Notes: a model not told the origin generated them from the letters alone. A DNA stretch of 64,000 nucleotides from an uncultured Collinsella sp. (GCA_934667065.1 CAKULD010000006.1:104045-168044); one strand, 5' to 3'. Numbered from the stretch's first letter, positions 8,647 through 17,934 are shown. Program-made: numbers and translations.

Positions 8647-8665
8647 TAGAAAGGTTATTTGGACT

Positions 8666-10849
8666 GTGAAGGATTCCGACCTCTCCACAACGGCCGCGCG
8701 CGACGCCGCCCGCATCGTCTGGTTTAAGCGCTACCCCGCCAAGCAGACGCTCATCGCATTTTTGCTCGCGCTGTTGGCGACCACGGCGTTTTCCATCGAT
8801 CCCGCCCCGGTGTCGAGCAACTCAGTCTTGGCGATTGACCCTAAAGCCTCGGGCATGCTGTACGTGTGCTACGAGGTGCTCCTCTCGTTTGCCGGGCATA
8901 CCGACGCGGTCATGCTGCTTGCGCTTGCCTGCCTGCTCACCTTGCCGTTTCGCTACGTATTCTTTGGTCGCGGCGACACTTGGCGCCCATCAATCATCCT
9001 GCCGTCGCTGTTCTTCGCCATCTGCATGGTGTTCGGCCGCAGCTACGATCTCACCGACTCGGCCGAGATCGTGCTCGGCGACAAGGCCCGCATCATCTGC
9101 GCCTGGATTGGCGGCGCGGGCTGGATGCTCCTGGCGATTGTGGCCTTCTACCTGGCTTTTGAGTGTCTGGATTGGCTGAGCTCCCGACGCATTCCGTTTT
9201 CCGAGGCGCACTTTGGCCGCATATGGCGCGTGGCCCACGCCGTGCTCTCAAAGCATCCCTTTGCCGGGCCCTTCCTGGTGCTCATAATTGCCTGGTCGCC
9301 CACGCTCATCGCCTCGCTGCCCGGTCTTTTTATGGGAGACACCGGCGCGCAGATTCGTCAGTGGTTCAACTATCCCAACGGCACGAGCGATTACCTGCGC
9401 TTGCTCAACCCCAATGTGCTGCTCAACGGACATCATCCCGTGGTGCACACGGCCATTATCGGCTCGTGCGTACAGCTGGGGCTTTCGCTGTTCAACAGCG
9501 CCAACGCCGGTCTTGCCATCTACACCTGCACCCAGTTTGTCATCACGGCCGCCTGCATGGCCTATTCCATCTCGTCGCTGCGCAAGTTGGGCGTGAGTCT
9601 GCCGGTCCGCGGCATTATCCTGCTGTTCTTTGCGTTTATGCCGATGTTCTCCAACTACGCGGCGCTGCTCACCAAAGACGTGCTCTTTGCCGACGCGTTT
9701 TTGCTGCTACTGGTGCAGACCGTTAAGCTCGTTGCCTGCGGCCTGCCCCGTCGCGATGCCAATGCCGAGCGTGCGGGCGAGCCCGAGTCCGTCCTTTTTG
9801 CGCGCCACGATTGGCTACTGCTCACGCTGGGCGCTATGGGCTCCACGTTTTTGCGCAACGGCGGTCTGGTGTTTCCCCTGGCGGCATGCGTGATCGCGGC
9901 TGCGTTTTGCGCTTGGGACGCTCATGCGGCTCGTCGTGCAGCCAGGCAGTCGGGTGCTGCGCCTGTGGGCGTTACTCCGCGTTTCCGCTGGGTGGGGGTT
10001 CTTGCAGTGCTCGCGCTCTGCCTCGTCTCTAATATGTACTTCACCAAGGTCTTTATGCCGGCACACGATATCACGCCTGGTTCCAAGCGCGAAATCCTCT
10101 CGATTCCGTTCCAACAGACGGCGCGCTTCGTCCAAAAGCACGACGGTCTTAACTCGGGCGTCAACCCCAAGGTCAAGGACGACGACACGATTGAAGAGGC
10201 GCCCTGCGACGGATTGGTAACCGACGAGGAGCGCGCCGTGATCGATCGCGTGCTCAAGTACGAGAACCTGGGGCGTCGTTACAACCCGGATAAGTCGGAC
10301 GCCGTCAAGAATTGCTTTAACGAGTACGCCTCGCAGGAGGACATTCAGGCCTATTTTGAGGTGTGGGCCCAGATGTTCAAAAAGGACCCAGAGTGCTATA
10401 TCTCGGCGCTTATCAATAACTACTATGGATACTTTTATCCGAGCGCGCGGGATGCTTGGGTCTACAGCACGGCGCGCAGCGCCGAGATCATGGCGCGTCC
10501 CGACAATCTCAAGTACTTCGATTTTCATCCGGTCGACAGCAGGGCCGTACGCTGGTGCGACCATCTGATCAACCTATATCGCGTGGCAGTGCAGCGCATC
10601 CCGTTTATCTCGCTCACCATGAGCTCGGCCACCTATGTGTGGATTATGATCGCCGTGGTGGTCTACCTGCTGCGTCGCCATTCGTGGCGCGCGCTGGCTA
10701 TTTGGGTGCCGCTGCTGGGCGTGCTCGCCGTGTGCCTGATCGGTCCCTGCAACGGCTCGACCTACATGCGCTACCTGTATCCGGTCATCGCCTGCATGCC
10801 CTTTGCCATCGGCGCCACCATCACGCGCAGTGACCTCCTCTGGTCCTAA
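8666..10849 (+). CDS. Large polytopic membrane protein, DUF6020-like
   Basis: A 727-residue membrane protein with about 12-13 spans and a soluble C-terminal region (roughly residues 480-660) before the last helices. It resembles the DUF6020 family. The loop after the central helix reads GLFMGDTGAQIRQWFNYPNG and then NGHHPVVHT. An acidic residue in the first outer loop plus HHP recalls GT-C glycosyltransferases that use lipid-linked sugars, so a cell-surface glycosyl or phosphoglycosyl role is possible but not shown. I chose GTG 8666 (AGAAAGG upstream); the longer frame would start inside lgt and cross its terminator. The final stretch NGSTYMRYLYPVIACMPF is also typical of such proteins. Confidence 0.75.
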   Translation: MKDSDLSTTAARDAARIVWFKRYPAKQTLIAFLLALLATTAFSIDPAPVSSNSVLAIDPKASGMLYVCYEVLLSFAGHTDAVMLLALACLLTLPFRYVFFGRGDTWRPSIILPSLFFAICMVFGRSYDLTDSAEIVLGDKARIICAWIGGAGWMLLAIVAFYLAFECLDWLSSRRIPFSEAHFGRIWRVAHAVLSKHPFAGPFLVLIIAWSPTLIASLPGLFMGDTGAQIRQWFNYPNGTSDYLRLLNPNVLLNGHHPVVHTAIIGSCVQLGLSLFNSANAGLAIYTCTQFVITAACMAYSISSLRKLGVSLPVRGIILLFFAFMPMFSNYAALLTKDVLFADAFLLLLVQTVKLVACGLPRRDANAERAGEPESVLFARHDWLLLTLGAMGSTFLRNGGLVFPLAACVIAAAFCAWDAHAARRAARQSGAAPVGVTPRFRWVGVLAVLALCLVSNMYFTKVFMPAHDITPGSKREILSIPFQQTARFVQKHDGLNSGVNPKVKDDDTIEEAPCDGLVTDEERAVIDRVLKYENLGRRYNPDKSDAVKNCFNEYASQEDIQAYFEVWAQMFKKDPECYISALINNYYGYFYPSARDAWVYSTARSAEIMARPDNLKYFDFHPVDSRAVRWCDHLINLYRVAVQRIPFISLTMSSATYVWIMIAVVVYLLRRHSWRALAIWVPLLGVLAVCLIGPCNGSTYMRYLYPVIACMPFAIGATITRSDLLWS

Positions 10850-10850
10850 C

Positions 10851-10883
10851 TTGGTGCATTGGGGTCAGGTTATCTTGCACCAA
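10851..10883. repeat. GGGAC-like apex hairpin after the DUF6020-like gene
   Basis: Arms TTGGTGCA and TGCACCAA (8 of 8 pairs) enclose TTGGGGTCAGGTTATCT. There is no T-run. The apex is a GGGGTCAGG variant of the same hairpin family. Confidence 0.65.
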
Positions 10884-11014
10884 AGGGTTGCATCATCACG
10901 ACGCCTTCATTTTGGGGTTTATCTCGCAGGCCAGTAGGTATATCATAACGACGTTTGTTTATATTGCCCGAGCATCTGCGTTGGGCTTTAGGTCGAAACC
11001 GATAGGAGACACGT

Positions 11015-11821
11015 ATGTCCGGACACTCTAAGTGGGCCACAACCAAGCATCGTAAGGGCGCGCAGGACGCCAAGCGTTCCGCCCTCTTCTCCAAGCTGAG
11101 CCGCAACATCACCGTTGCCGCCCGTCTCGGCGGCGACCCGCTGCCCGAGAACAACGCCAGCCTCGCTGCTGCCGTTGCTAAGGCTAAGGCTCAGTCCATG
11201 CCCAAGGACAAGATCAAGTCCGCTATCGACAAGGCCTTTGGTTCGGGTGCCGACGCTGCCGTCTACGAGAACATCGTGTACGAGGGCTACGGTCCCGCCG
11301 GCGTCGCCGTCTACGTCGACTGCCTGACCGACAACCGCAACCGTACCGCTGCTGACGTCCGTTCCGCCTTCTCCCACGCTGGTGGCAACCTGGGCACCTC
11401 CGGCTCCGTCGCCTTCCAGTTTGAGCGCAAGGGCCAGATCGTCGTCGCCAAGGAGATCCTGGACGAGAACGCCAAGAAGGAGACCATGATCGCCAACGGT
11501 GCTGCCGGTGACGAGGAAGAGTTCATGATGGCTATCGCCGAGGCCGGTGGCGACGACTACGAGGACGCCGGCGAGGAGTGGATCGTCTGGACCGCCGCTA
11601 ACGACGTCATGGCTGTTTCCAAGGCTCTCGAGGAGCAGGGCATCCAGGTCAAGGGTTCCGAGACCACCATGGTCCCGACCACCCCGACCGAGGTCTCCGG
11701 CGCCGACGCCAAGAAGGTTCAGCGCCTTATCGACCGTCTCGAGGAGCTCGACGACGTCCAGGACGTCTACAGCACCATGGACATGACCGACGAGGTCATC
11801 GCTGCCCTCGAGGAGGAGTAG
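11015..11821 (+). CDS. yebC: YebC/PmpR-family protein
   Basis: This 268-residue protein starts with the family's invariant MSGHSKWATTKHRKGAQDAK. YebC proteins were first described as DNA-binding regulators; later work links the family to translation of proline-rich stretches. The protein is somewhat longer than the usual 240-250 residues owing to small insertions in the C-terminal half. ATG 11015 follows ATAGGAG. The RuvC and queuosine genes often found beside yebC are absent here. A strong terminator follows. Confidence 0.96.
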   Translation: MSGHSKWATTKHRKGAQDAKRSALFSKLSRNITVAARLGGDPLPENNASLAAAVAKAKAQSMPKDKIKSAIDKAFGSGADAAVYENIVYEGYGPAGVAVYVDCLTDNRNRTAADVRSAFSHAGGNLGTSGSVAFQFERKGQIVVAKEILDENAKKETMIANGAAGDEEEFMMAIAEAGGDDYEDAGEEWIVWTAANDVMAVSKALEEQGIQVKGSETTMVPTTPTEVSGADAKKVQRLIDRLEELDDVQDVYSTMDMTDEVIAALEEE

Positions 11822-11890
11822 CGCCCGCGCGGGTTAAGCCGTGCATATCTGGGCATAATGAAGCGAGCATGCAAGCCTCGTGGAATAGAT

Positions 11891-11933
11891 GAGCCGGATC
11901 CGCGTGCGTACAGCACCGGACCCGGCTCTTTTA
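11891..11933 (+). terminator. Intrinsic terminator after yebC
   Basis: GAGCCGGATCCG pairs with CGGACCCGGCTC (one mismatch) around 14 bases and is followed by TTTT. A TATAAT box (11932-11937) overlaps its end and may serve the next operon. Confidence 0.8.
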
Positions 11934-11986
11934 TAATGATGCGAATCGTTTTGCATTCCGAGAGCCGAGATTTGAAGGGAGCGCGC

Positions 11987-12532
11987 GTGCGCGTACTCAA
12001 ACGAGCCCTAGCGATCGTGTATCTTGCCGCCGCCATCGTGGCGCTGGGTACGTTCGTCTGCCAGTTCTGGGGGCCGTATACGTATCGCTTTATGCTGCTG
12101 ATGCGCGATCCCATGCCGCGTATCGTCGTTACGGTGTGTGCCGGCGTTGTGGCGCTTGGCGTGCTGGTGGGATTCTTCCGCCTGATGTTTGCCCGTCGTG
12201 AGCCGTCTTGCGTGCATCCGGCGGGAGAGCGCAATATCGAGGTCACCCTTGCAGCACTTTCCTCATGTGCCCGTTCCGCGGCGGAGTGCGATGATCGCGT
12301 GATGGTCGAGCATATCGAAGCACGCGTTCAGGGTTCCGACGAGTCGCGCGTTCGTTTTAAGGTCGAGGCCATCGCGCTCGACGATAGGGACGTCGCTTCT
12401 CTTGCTACCGCGATGCAGCAGCGTATCGAGGAAGCCTGCGACACCATGCTCGGCACGCCGGGTACGTCCGCGCGCGTCCGTTTTTTACCGTCCAAGACTA
12501 CCGTCCAGACCGTGGAGGTTTCCGGTGAGTGA
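11987..12532 (+). CDS. AmaP-like membrane anchor of the alkaline-shock protein cluster
   Basis: This 181-residue protein has two N-terminal membrane spans (about residues 4-25 and 45-65) and a soluble remainder. Its position ahead of a DUF2273 gene and an Asp23/Gls24 gene matches AmaP, which holds Asp23 at the membrane in Gram-positive bacteria. The start is GTG 11987 with GAAGGGAG upstream; a longer frame would begin inside the yebC terminator. Its stop overlaps the next start by 8 bases, implying translational coupling. The assignment rests on architecture and gene order more than on a motif. Confidence 0.7.
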   Translation: MRVLKRALAIVYLAAAIVALGTFVCQFWGPYTYRFMLLMRDPMPRIVVTVCAGVVALGVLVGFFRLMFARREPSCVHPAGERNIEVTLAALSSCARSAAECDDRVMVEHIEARVQGSDESRVRFKVEAIALDDRDVASLATAMQQRIEEACDTMLGTPGTSARVRFLPSKTTVQTVEVSGE

Positions 12533-12902
12533 TACCAATCAAGATAAGACCACCCGCACGCCGCGCCTGACGATCGACCAGAGTGCCGCACCGGCGGGCG
12601 AGCCTGTTGATTCCAAGCACGAAGCAACCGAGCCGCATGACACGGCTGCCGCGGATTTTGACGAGGCTATGGGTCTCATCAAGGGAACCGGGGCTGCCAT
12701 CTGGAGCTATGCCGTGCGCCACCCCAACACCACGCTTGGTGCTGTCGCGGGCTTTATTCTTGCCGTTTTGGTGCTCACGCTGGGCCTGTGGGATACGCTC
12801 GTCATCGCATTCTTTGTGCTGATCGGTGCCGTGATCGGCCAGATTCGCGACGGCGAGAACGGGATCGTCAACTTCTTCGGCCGTCTGTTTAGCGGCCGCT
12901 AA
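12525..12902 (+). CDS. DUF2273-like small membrane protein
   Basis: This 125-residue protein has a polar N terminus of about 55 residues and two close membrane spans (TTLGAVAGFILAVLVLTLGL and TLVIAFFVLIGAVIGQI). It ends RDGENGIVNFFGRLFSGR. DUF2273 proteins usually sit between amaP and asp23, exactly as here. GTG 12525 follows TGGAGG inside the end of the upstream gene. It probably works with the Asp23 complex at the membrane; no enzymatic role is evident. Confidence 0.75.
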   Translation: MSDTNQDKTTRTPRLTIDQSAAPAGEPVDSKHEATEPHDTAAADFDEAMGLIKGTGAAIWSYAVRHPNTTLGAVAGFILAVLVLTLGLWDTLVIAFFVLIGAVIGQIRDGENGIVNFFGRLFSGR

Positions 12903-12946
12903 TACGTATTCGACTGCCGCATTTGCGGTGGACATAAGGAGGAACC

Positions 12947-13462
12947 ATGGCTTTTAATACGAAGGTCGATGTGGCCGATACCGAGCTCGAGGAGAACGAG
13001 GCAGTCGTCGCTGGGGCCGAGGACGCCACGCTCGAGGACGAGGCGCTCGTCGAGGCCGAGTCCGATGCGGATGAGGATGACGAGGAGGCGGACGAGTCCG
13101 AGGACTCGCTGACCTATTCTAACGGCGTAATCGAGAAGATCGTCGCCATGGCCACCCGCGAGGTTCCGCACGTCCTGGGCATGAAGGGTAACCTCATGCA
13201 CTTTGTGCAGGAGCAGTTTGGTGCCGAGAACCTGACCAAGGGCGTGACGGTCGAGGTCACCGACGACAACCGTGTGGTCGTCAACATCTCCGTCATCATC
13301 GAGTACGGCGCCTATGCGCCTGCAATCTTCGACGACGTCAAGGAGCGCGTCACCGAGCGCCTCGCTGCGATGACCGGTCTTGAGGTGGCGGGCGTCAACC
13401 TGCGCATCGAGGATGTCATCACCCCCGAGGAGTACGAGCACCGTACCAGCCAGCACGAGTAA
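12947..13462 (+). CDS. Asp23/Gls24-family envelope stress protein
   Basis: A 171-residue protein. Residues 1-55 form a very acidic, probably disordered extension rich in Glu and Asp. The family domain follows, from YSNGVIEKIVAMATREVPHV to VNLRIEDVI. Asp23 of Staphylococcus is an abundant membrane-associated protein induced by alkaline stress and linked to cell-wall stress. ATG 12947 follows AAGGAGG. It is the last gene of the AmaP-like/DUF2273/Asp23 operon and is followed by two hairpins. The long acidic extension is unusual for the family. Confidence 0.9.
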   Translation: MAFNTKVDVADTELEENEAVVAGAEDATLEDEALVEAESDADEDDEEADESEDSLTYSNGVIEKIVAMATREVPHVLGMKGNLMHFVQEQFGAENLTKGVTVEVTDDNRVVVNISVIIEYGAYAPAIFDDVKERVTERLAAMTGLEVAGVNLRIEDVITPEEYEHRTSQHE

Positions 13463-13464
13463 CC

Positions 13465-13503
13465 TACCAAAAAGGGACAGGTTTGTTTTGGCAGGTTTTA
13501 TCT
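13465..13503 (+). repeat. GGGAC-apex hairpin after the Asp23 gene
   Basis: CCTACCAAAA pairs with TTTTGGCAGG (one mismatch) around AGGGACAGGTTTG, followed by TTTTAT. It is nearly identical to the copy after rph (39730-39766), including the following TTATCTGCG. Confidence 0.75.
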
Positions 13504-13517
13504 GCGAAAACGTTAAA

Positions 13518-13557
13518 CGGCCGACCGCGCAAGCAAAAGCGCGGCCGGCCGTTGTTT
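13518..13557 (+). terminator. Intrinsic terminator of the Asp23 operon
   Basis: CGGCCGACCGCGC pairs with GCGCGGCCGGCCG (one wobble) around AAGCAAAA, followed by TTGTTTGT. Confidence 0.8.
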
Positions 13558-13669
13558 GTACGCCCCCGATGTAGGCATGCCGTTTGTCTAACTAAGGGTT
13601 GCAATCGCTGCGTTCCGCGTTACCCTAATGGGCGCATTGTTTCCAAATTGTTAACGAGGAGTTGCCGTA

Positions 13670-14692
13670 ATGGCCGACGAGCACGAGACAGAAAGCAAGG
13701 CATGGGCGATTGAGGCCGCTGCGGCAGAGGCGGCGTCGCGTGCTGCCGAGGAGGTACATCGTCCTCCCGTAGTGCCGATGGAGCGCGTGGTCGATCGCGA
13801 TGTTATCGAGCGTGGCGAGCGCGCTGGTCGCAAGCGCAGCCAGGAGCCGGGCTTTCCGCGCTTTTTTGCCGAGCTCAATTTGGGCCTGATCCTCACGGCC
13901 TTTGCCATCGTCGCATTTAAGACCCCCAACCACTTTGCCTTTGGCGGCACCTCGGGCGTTTCGGTTATTCTTTCCACGCTGTTCCCGACCCTGCCCGTCG
14001 GTGTCTTTATGTGGATCATCAACGCGGTCCTCGTCGTCCTGGGCTTTATCTTTTTGGAGCGCAAGGCAATCTTGTGGAGCGTCTTTGCCTCGTTTGCACT
14101 TTCCGCCTACGTATCGCTGTTTGAGCTCTTTATCCCGACGGATGTTTCGCTAACGGGCGATATGTGGCTCGACTTGTGCTTTGCCGTGATTCTACCGGCG
14201 CTCGGCAGCGCCATCGTTTTCGACATTGGCGCCTCGACGGGCGGCACGGACATTCTCGCCATGATCCTCAAGCGCCGCACGACGCTCGAGATCGGCCGTG
14301 CGCTGCTGCTGGTGGATATCGGCATCGTGACGATCGCTGCTTTCCTGTACGGTCCGCGCGTCGGTCTGTACTGCGTGCTTGGCCTGTTTGCCAAGACGCT
14401 TGTGGTCGATAAGGCCATCGAGAGCATTCACCTGCGCAAGGTCTGCACAGTCATTTGCTCCGAGCCGCGCAAGATCGAGGAATTTATCGTCAAGCACCTC
14501 AACCGCACGGCAACCATTAGCCGTGGCTACGGTGCCTTCTCGGGCAAGTGCGTAACGGTGATCATGAGTGTGTTGAGTCGCCGCGAGGCCGTGCAGCTGC
14601 GTCGCTATGCCCGCGAGATCGATCCGGACGCGTTTATCACCATCGTGGACAGTTCCGAGATCGTCGGCAAGGGCTTCCGCGGAACGAACTAG
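13670..14692 (+). CDS. YitT-family membrane protein (DUF2179 C-terminal domain)
   Basis: This 340-residue protein has an extra charged N terminus (about residues 1-62), a YitT membrane domain with about five spans, and a C-terminal DUF2179 domain from about residue 255 (VCTVICSEPRKIEEFIVKHL). The membrane part contains the family's FAFGGTSGVSVILSTLF and DIGASTGGTDILAMIL. The function of the family is unknown; DUF2179 resembles small ligand-binding regulatory domains. ATG 13670 follows GAGGAG. Usual family length is about 280-290, and the extra N terminus accounts for the difference. Confidence 0.88.
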   Translation: MADEHETESKAWAIEAAAAEAASRAAEEVHRPPVVPMERVVDRDVIERGERAGRKRSQEPGFPRFFAELNLGLILTAFAIVAFKTPNHFAFGGTSGVSVILSTLFPTLPVGVFMWIINAVLVVLGFIFLERKAILWSVFASFALSAYVSLFELFIPTDVSLTGDMWLDLCFAVILPALGSAIVFDIGASTGGTDILAMILKRRTTLEIGRALLLVDIGIVTIAAFLYGPRVGLYCVLGLFAKTLVVDKAIESIHLRKVCTVICSEPRKIEEFIVKHLNRTATISRGYGAFSGKCVTVIMSVLSRREAVQLRRYAREIDPDAFITIVDSSEIVGKGFRGTN

Positions 14693-14851
14693 CGCGGGCG
14701 TCTATAGCGTCTATAGTAAGTTGCCTGCTGGCTCCGTATATCTTGCAAATCGGTCATCTTTGAGTATTTGTCCTCACATTGGGCAATAATGATGCTAAAG
14801 GCATCGTTAGCGATCCAAGTGATTCGCTCAAGATACGAAGGGATGATTTCG

Positions 14852-16171
14852 ATGTTCTGCTCGCAGTGTGGCGCTCCTATGGGCGATAGCGATAAGTTCT
14901 GCGGCGTGTGCGGCGCTCCTAATGCTGGTGCTACCGACCCCGCACCCCAGGGACAGCCTCAACCGTTTGTTCCGCAGCCGCCTGTGGCGAATGTGCCCAA
15001 GGGCTGTGTGGCTCAGGCGTTCCAAGATATGACCAAGACTCCGGGCGTACTGCAGCGCGTGTGCCAGATCGCCTTTTTGCCGGCGCTTATCTGCGTTGTG
15101 TCGGTGCTCGTGCTGTTTATTCCCGTTATTGGCGGCATTGCGGCAGCCATCGGCTTTTTGGCGGCTTGCATTGCGAGCGTGTGCGGTTCCGGCTTTGGCA
15201 TCGAGTGGGGCCGTGATCTTTCGCTCAAGGTCGATGGCGGCATGGACCGTCCGCTGATGCGCTCCACGTCGTTTGGTCTCGGCGTCTTCTCGGGCGTCAT
15301 CTCGGTGGTGCTCGAGGTTATCGCTGCCATCCCCGTTTTTGGCGTAATGCTTTCACTCGTCGAGAGCGTGGCGCTTGGTGCCGCAGGTTCGTACTCCTAC
15401 TATGGCTCCTATGCGCTCGAGGCAGCGCTGTTCGGTTCGCTCGGCCTGCTTGTCTTGGCTATGATCGCGACGGCGATTCTGGGTGTCTTCTTTAAGATGT
15501 TCGCGGATATCGCCGTGATGCACTTTGCGGTGACCGGTCGCGTCGAGAGCGCGTTTTCGCTCGATAAGGTCTGGGCGGCCTTTAAGCACAATAAGACCAA
15601 GCTGTTCTGCGCATCGTTCCTTCCCGAGTTTTTGACGGGTCTGGTCGCCAACGTTATCACATGGATCCTGACGCTCGTCTTTGGCACCATTGCCTCTGTC
15701 GGTATGTATAGCTACTACTACCGTCCTACGGCTATTGAGGCGCTTGTTACCGGCGGTGGCATTACGCTCGTATTGTTCTTGGTGCTGACGGCGTTTGTCA
15801 CGGTATTCCTCACGGTCTTTGGCACAATGCTCAAGCATCGCGCCATTGGCTACTGGGTCGCACGCTATGCAAGTGTGTGGGCCGACGAGGACAAGGATGA
15901 CGTCCTGACCTTCGTGCTGCCCTTCGAAAAGAAGGCCGCTCCTGCAAGCTACGATGCTCCGGATGTTGCTCCCGCGCCTGTGCCCGAGTCCGCACCTGCG
16001 CCAGAGCCCGCACCTACGCCCGAGCCCGAGCCTGCGCTGGAGCCCGAGCCCGAGTCCGCACCTGCGCCGGAGCCCGAGACTGTGTCTGTGCCCGAGCCTG
16101 CGCCTGTGCCCGAGCCTGCACCGGATCCCGCGCCCGACCCGAACTCCGACGAGGCTCCGCAGGACGAATAG
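14852..16171 (+). CDS. Zinc-ribbon membrane protein with a Pro-Glu repeat tail
   Basis: This 439-residue protein has three parts. Residues 1-22 are a zinc ribbon (CSQCGAPMGDSDKFCGVCG, two CxxC knuckles). Residues of about 50-340 form a membrane domain with about six spans resembling DUF4013. The last 80 residues are a proline/glutamate repeat built of PAPEPE-like units. The tail is probably an extended acidic linker. ATG 14852 has GAAGGG at good spacing; ATG 14843 lies too close to it. Function is unknown. The coding sequence of the tail is internally repetitive and prone to length change. Confidence 0.75.
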   Translation: MFCSQCGAPMGDSDKFCGVCGAPNAGATDPAPQGQPQPFVPQPPVANVPKGCVAQAFQDMTKTPGVLQRVCQIAFLPALICVVSVLVLFIPVIGGIAAAIGFLAACIASVCGSGFGIEWGRDLSLKVDGGMDRPLMRSTSFGLGVFSGVISVVLEVIAAIPVFGVMLSLVESVALGAAGSYSYYGSYALEAALFGSLGLLVLAMIATAILGVFFKMFADIAVMHFAVTGRVESAFSLDKVWAAFKHNKTKLFCASFLPEFLTGLVANVITWILTLVFGTIASVGMYSYYYRPTAIEALVTGGGITLVLFLVLTAFVTVFLTVFGTMLKHRAIGYWVARYASVWADEDKDDVLTFVLPFEKKAAPASYDAPDVAPAPVPESAPAPEPAPTPEPEPALEPEPESAPAPEPETVSVPEPAPVPEPAPDPAPDPNSDEAPQDE

Positions 16172-16180
16172 CCCTGCCAC

Positions 16181-16211
16181 CTGCCATTTGGGAACGGGGT
16201 GGAAATGGCAG
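16181..16211. repeat. GGGAC-like apex hairpin
   Basis: CTGCCATTT and AAATGGCAG form a perfect 9-bp stem around GGGAACGGGGTGG. There is no T-run. The apex resembles the GGGACGGGG type. Confidence 0.65.
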
Positions 16212-16230
16212 AAATAGCGCTTAACAAATA

Positions 16231-16273
16231 AGCGGAGGAGGACGTTCATCTTGACGTCCCCCTCCGCTTTGTT
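16231..16273 (+). terminator. Intrinsic terminator between convergent genes
   Basis: AGCGGAGGAGGACGT pairs with ACGTCCCCCTCCGCT (one mismatch), followed by TTGTTA. It lies between the zinc-ribbon gene and the convergent M20 gene and may act in both directions. Confidence 0.75.
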
Positions 16274-16302
16274 ATTGACGATTAATCTAGAGTGCGCGAT
16301 GG

Positions 16303-17766
16303 CTACTCGTCGCGATGGTCTTCGTGGCGAGCGGCGGCGCGGGCATCGTGGATGCCCTTAATCGCGGCATGGCGGGCGGTGCGGGCATCGTGCACGGCGT
16401 CGCGAGCTTCGGCAGCCGTTGCCTTGGCAGAGCGCAGTTTGGCGGCCAGATCGGGATTGGTCTCGGCGACGGCAGCAATCGTGGGGCCGTCGAGCTCCTC
16501 TTGCGTGGGCTCGGCCAAAAAGTCGATGGCATACTGGGCGGCTACCATGGAGCCCTTGGCAAGCACGCTCTCATCAATCTTGTAGAAGCAGGAGTGTTGG
16601 GCGTACGTCGCACCGATTTGGGGATTGCGCGCGCCCACAAAGGCAAGCACGCCCGGCACGCGACGCAGATACTCCGAGAAATCCTCGCCCGAAAGTGTGC
16701 CGCGGTAATGGCCCTCGCCCGCGGGGCCCAGGCACTTGAGCACGGCTTGGCGGCAGCGCTCGCTCGAGGCGGCGTCGTTTTCGACCTTGTAGTTGGCGAT
16801 GGTGTAGTCGGTAAGCTCGGCTTCGGCACCTAGTGCTGCTGCAGTGTGCTCCACGATGCGGCGCATAAGCTCGGGCATCTCCTCATGCGTCTTGTCGCCA
16901 TAGGTGCGTACCGTGCCGGCGAGGTATGCCGTGCCAGCGATGACGTTGCGTGCGGTGCCGCCGTGCAGCTCGCCGACGGTGATGACGGCGGGCTCGTAGG
17001 GGCTGATCTCGCGCGAGACGATGGTCTGCAGGGCGTTGACGATCTCGGCGGCAACCATAACGGCGTCGTGGCCGCGCTGGGGCATGGCACCATGGCACGA
17101 GGTTCCGCGGACGTTGATGCGGAACCAGTCGGTGTTTGCCATACGCGGGCCGGGCTCGCAGCTCACGGTGCCGGCGTCGACCTCGCTCCAGATGTGTGCG
17201 GCGTAGGCGCCGTCGACGCCATCGAGCACGCCGGTGCCGATCATGAGCTTGGCGCCCTGGCCGTTTTCCTCGCTGGGCTGGAATACGATACGGATCTCGC
17301 CGTGAATGTCATCGGTCATGTGGCGCAGAATCTGCAGCGTGCCGAGCATCATGGCGATATGGCAGTCGTGACCGCAGGCGTGCATGCAGCCCTCGTTGAC
17401 GCTGGCGAACTCTTCGCCGGTCTGCTCGGTGACGGGAAGGGCGTCGATGTCGGCGCGCAGCAGGATGCGGCGGCGCGGCGTGCCGTCCTCGCGGTAGGCA
17501 TCGGGCGCGGTGCCGCGAAGTGTCGCCACCAGGCCCGTCTTGAGCGGGCGCTCGTAGGGGATGTTCATGGCGTCGAGCTGGTTGGCGATGTCGGAAGTCG
17601 TGCGCTCCTCGGCGAGGCTCAGCTCTGGGTGCTTATGGAAGTGCCGGCGCTGCTTGATGATGTAGGGCTCAAACTCGGCGGCGATATCTTGGATGGCCGC
17701 GGTGACGTCATTGGCTGCGCGAACCTCGGTAGCCGCCATAATCTGCTGTGCCTTGGTCTTCGTCAT
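16303..17766 (-). CDS. M20-family amidohydrolase (IAA-amino acid hydrolase type)
   Basis: This 487-residue zinc metallo-amidase hydrolyses N-acyl amino acids or similar amides. The metal-binding signature is present: ILLRADIDALPVTE, then CMHACGHDCHIAMMLG with the Cys-His-Asp-His pattern of the M20D group, then QPSEENGQGAKLMI. SCHGAMPQRGHDAV belongs to the dimerisation domain. The C-terminal 45 residues are an Ala/Arg/His-rich helical tail outside the catalytic fold. ATG 17766 follows AAGGAGC on the minus strand; the much longer frame upstream overlaps the divergent gene and is rejected. The substrate is unknown. Confidence 0.9.
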   Translation of the reverse strand: MTKTKAQQIMAATEVRAANDVTAAIQDIAAEFEPYIIKQRRHFHKHPELSLAEERTTSDIANQLDAMNIPYERPLKTGLVATLRGTAPDAYREDGTPRRRILLRADIDALPVTEQTGEEFASVNEGCMHACGHDCHIAMMLGTLQILRHMTDDIHGEIRIVFQPSEENGQGAKLMIGTGVLDGVDGAYAAHIWSEVDAGTVSCEPGPRMANTDWFRINVRGTSCHGAMPQRGHDAVMVAAEIVNALQTIVSREISPYEPAVITVGELHGGTARNVIAGTAYLAGTVRTYGDKTHEEMPELMRRIVEHTAAALGAEAELTDYTIANYKVENDAASSERCRQAVLKCLGPAGEGHYRGTLSGEDFSEYLRRVPGVLAFVGARNPQIGATYAQHSCFYKIDESVLAKGSMVAAQYAIDFLAEPTQEELDGPTIAAVAETNPDLAAKLRSAKATAAEARDAVHDARTARHAAIKGIHDARAAARHEDHRDE

Positions 17767-17934
17767 GGTCGATTTGCTCCTTGCTGGTTGTATCGCAAAA
17801 TCGTACAGGCTCTCTCCAGTATGCCACCTGCCACTTGGCGTGGCAAAGCAGCCGTTTGCCGCTTGGCGTTTTGTAACAGGGGTGGGGGAGTACACTCGGG
17901 GGTGTTGAATTTCCTGCCAGAGATGGGGATGCCC

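Noticed and set aside
8528..8665. Upstream extension of the DUF6020-like gene
   Set aside because: It overlaps lgt and crosses a perfect terminator; GTG 8666 has a ribosome site.
11858..11986. Upstream extension of the AmaP-like gene
   Set aside because: It would be read through the yebC terminator hairpin; the first membrane span follows GTG 11987 directly.
16846..17922. Long N-terminal extension of the YtcJ-like gene (would give a 908-residue protein)
   Set aside because: It runs antisense through the M20 gene; homology and a usable start only begin near 17923-17935.
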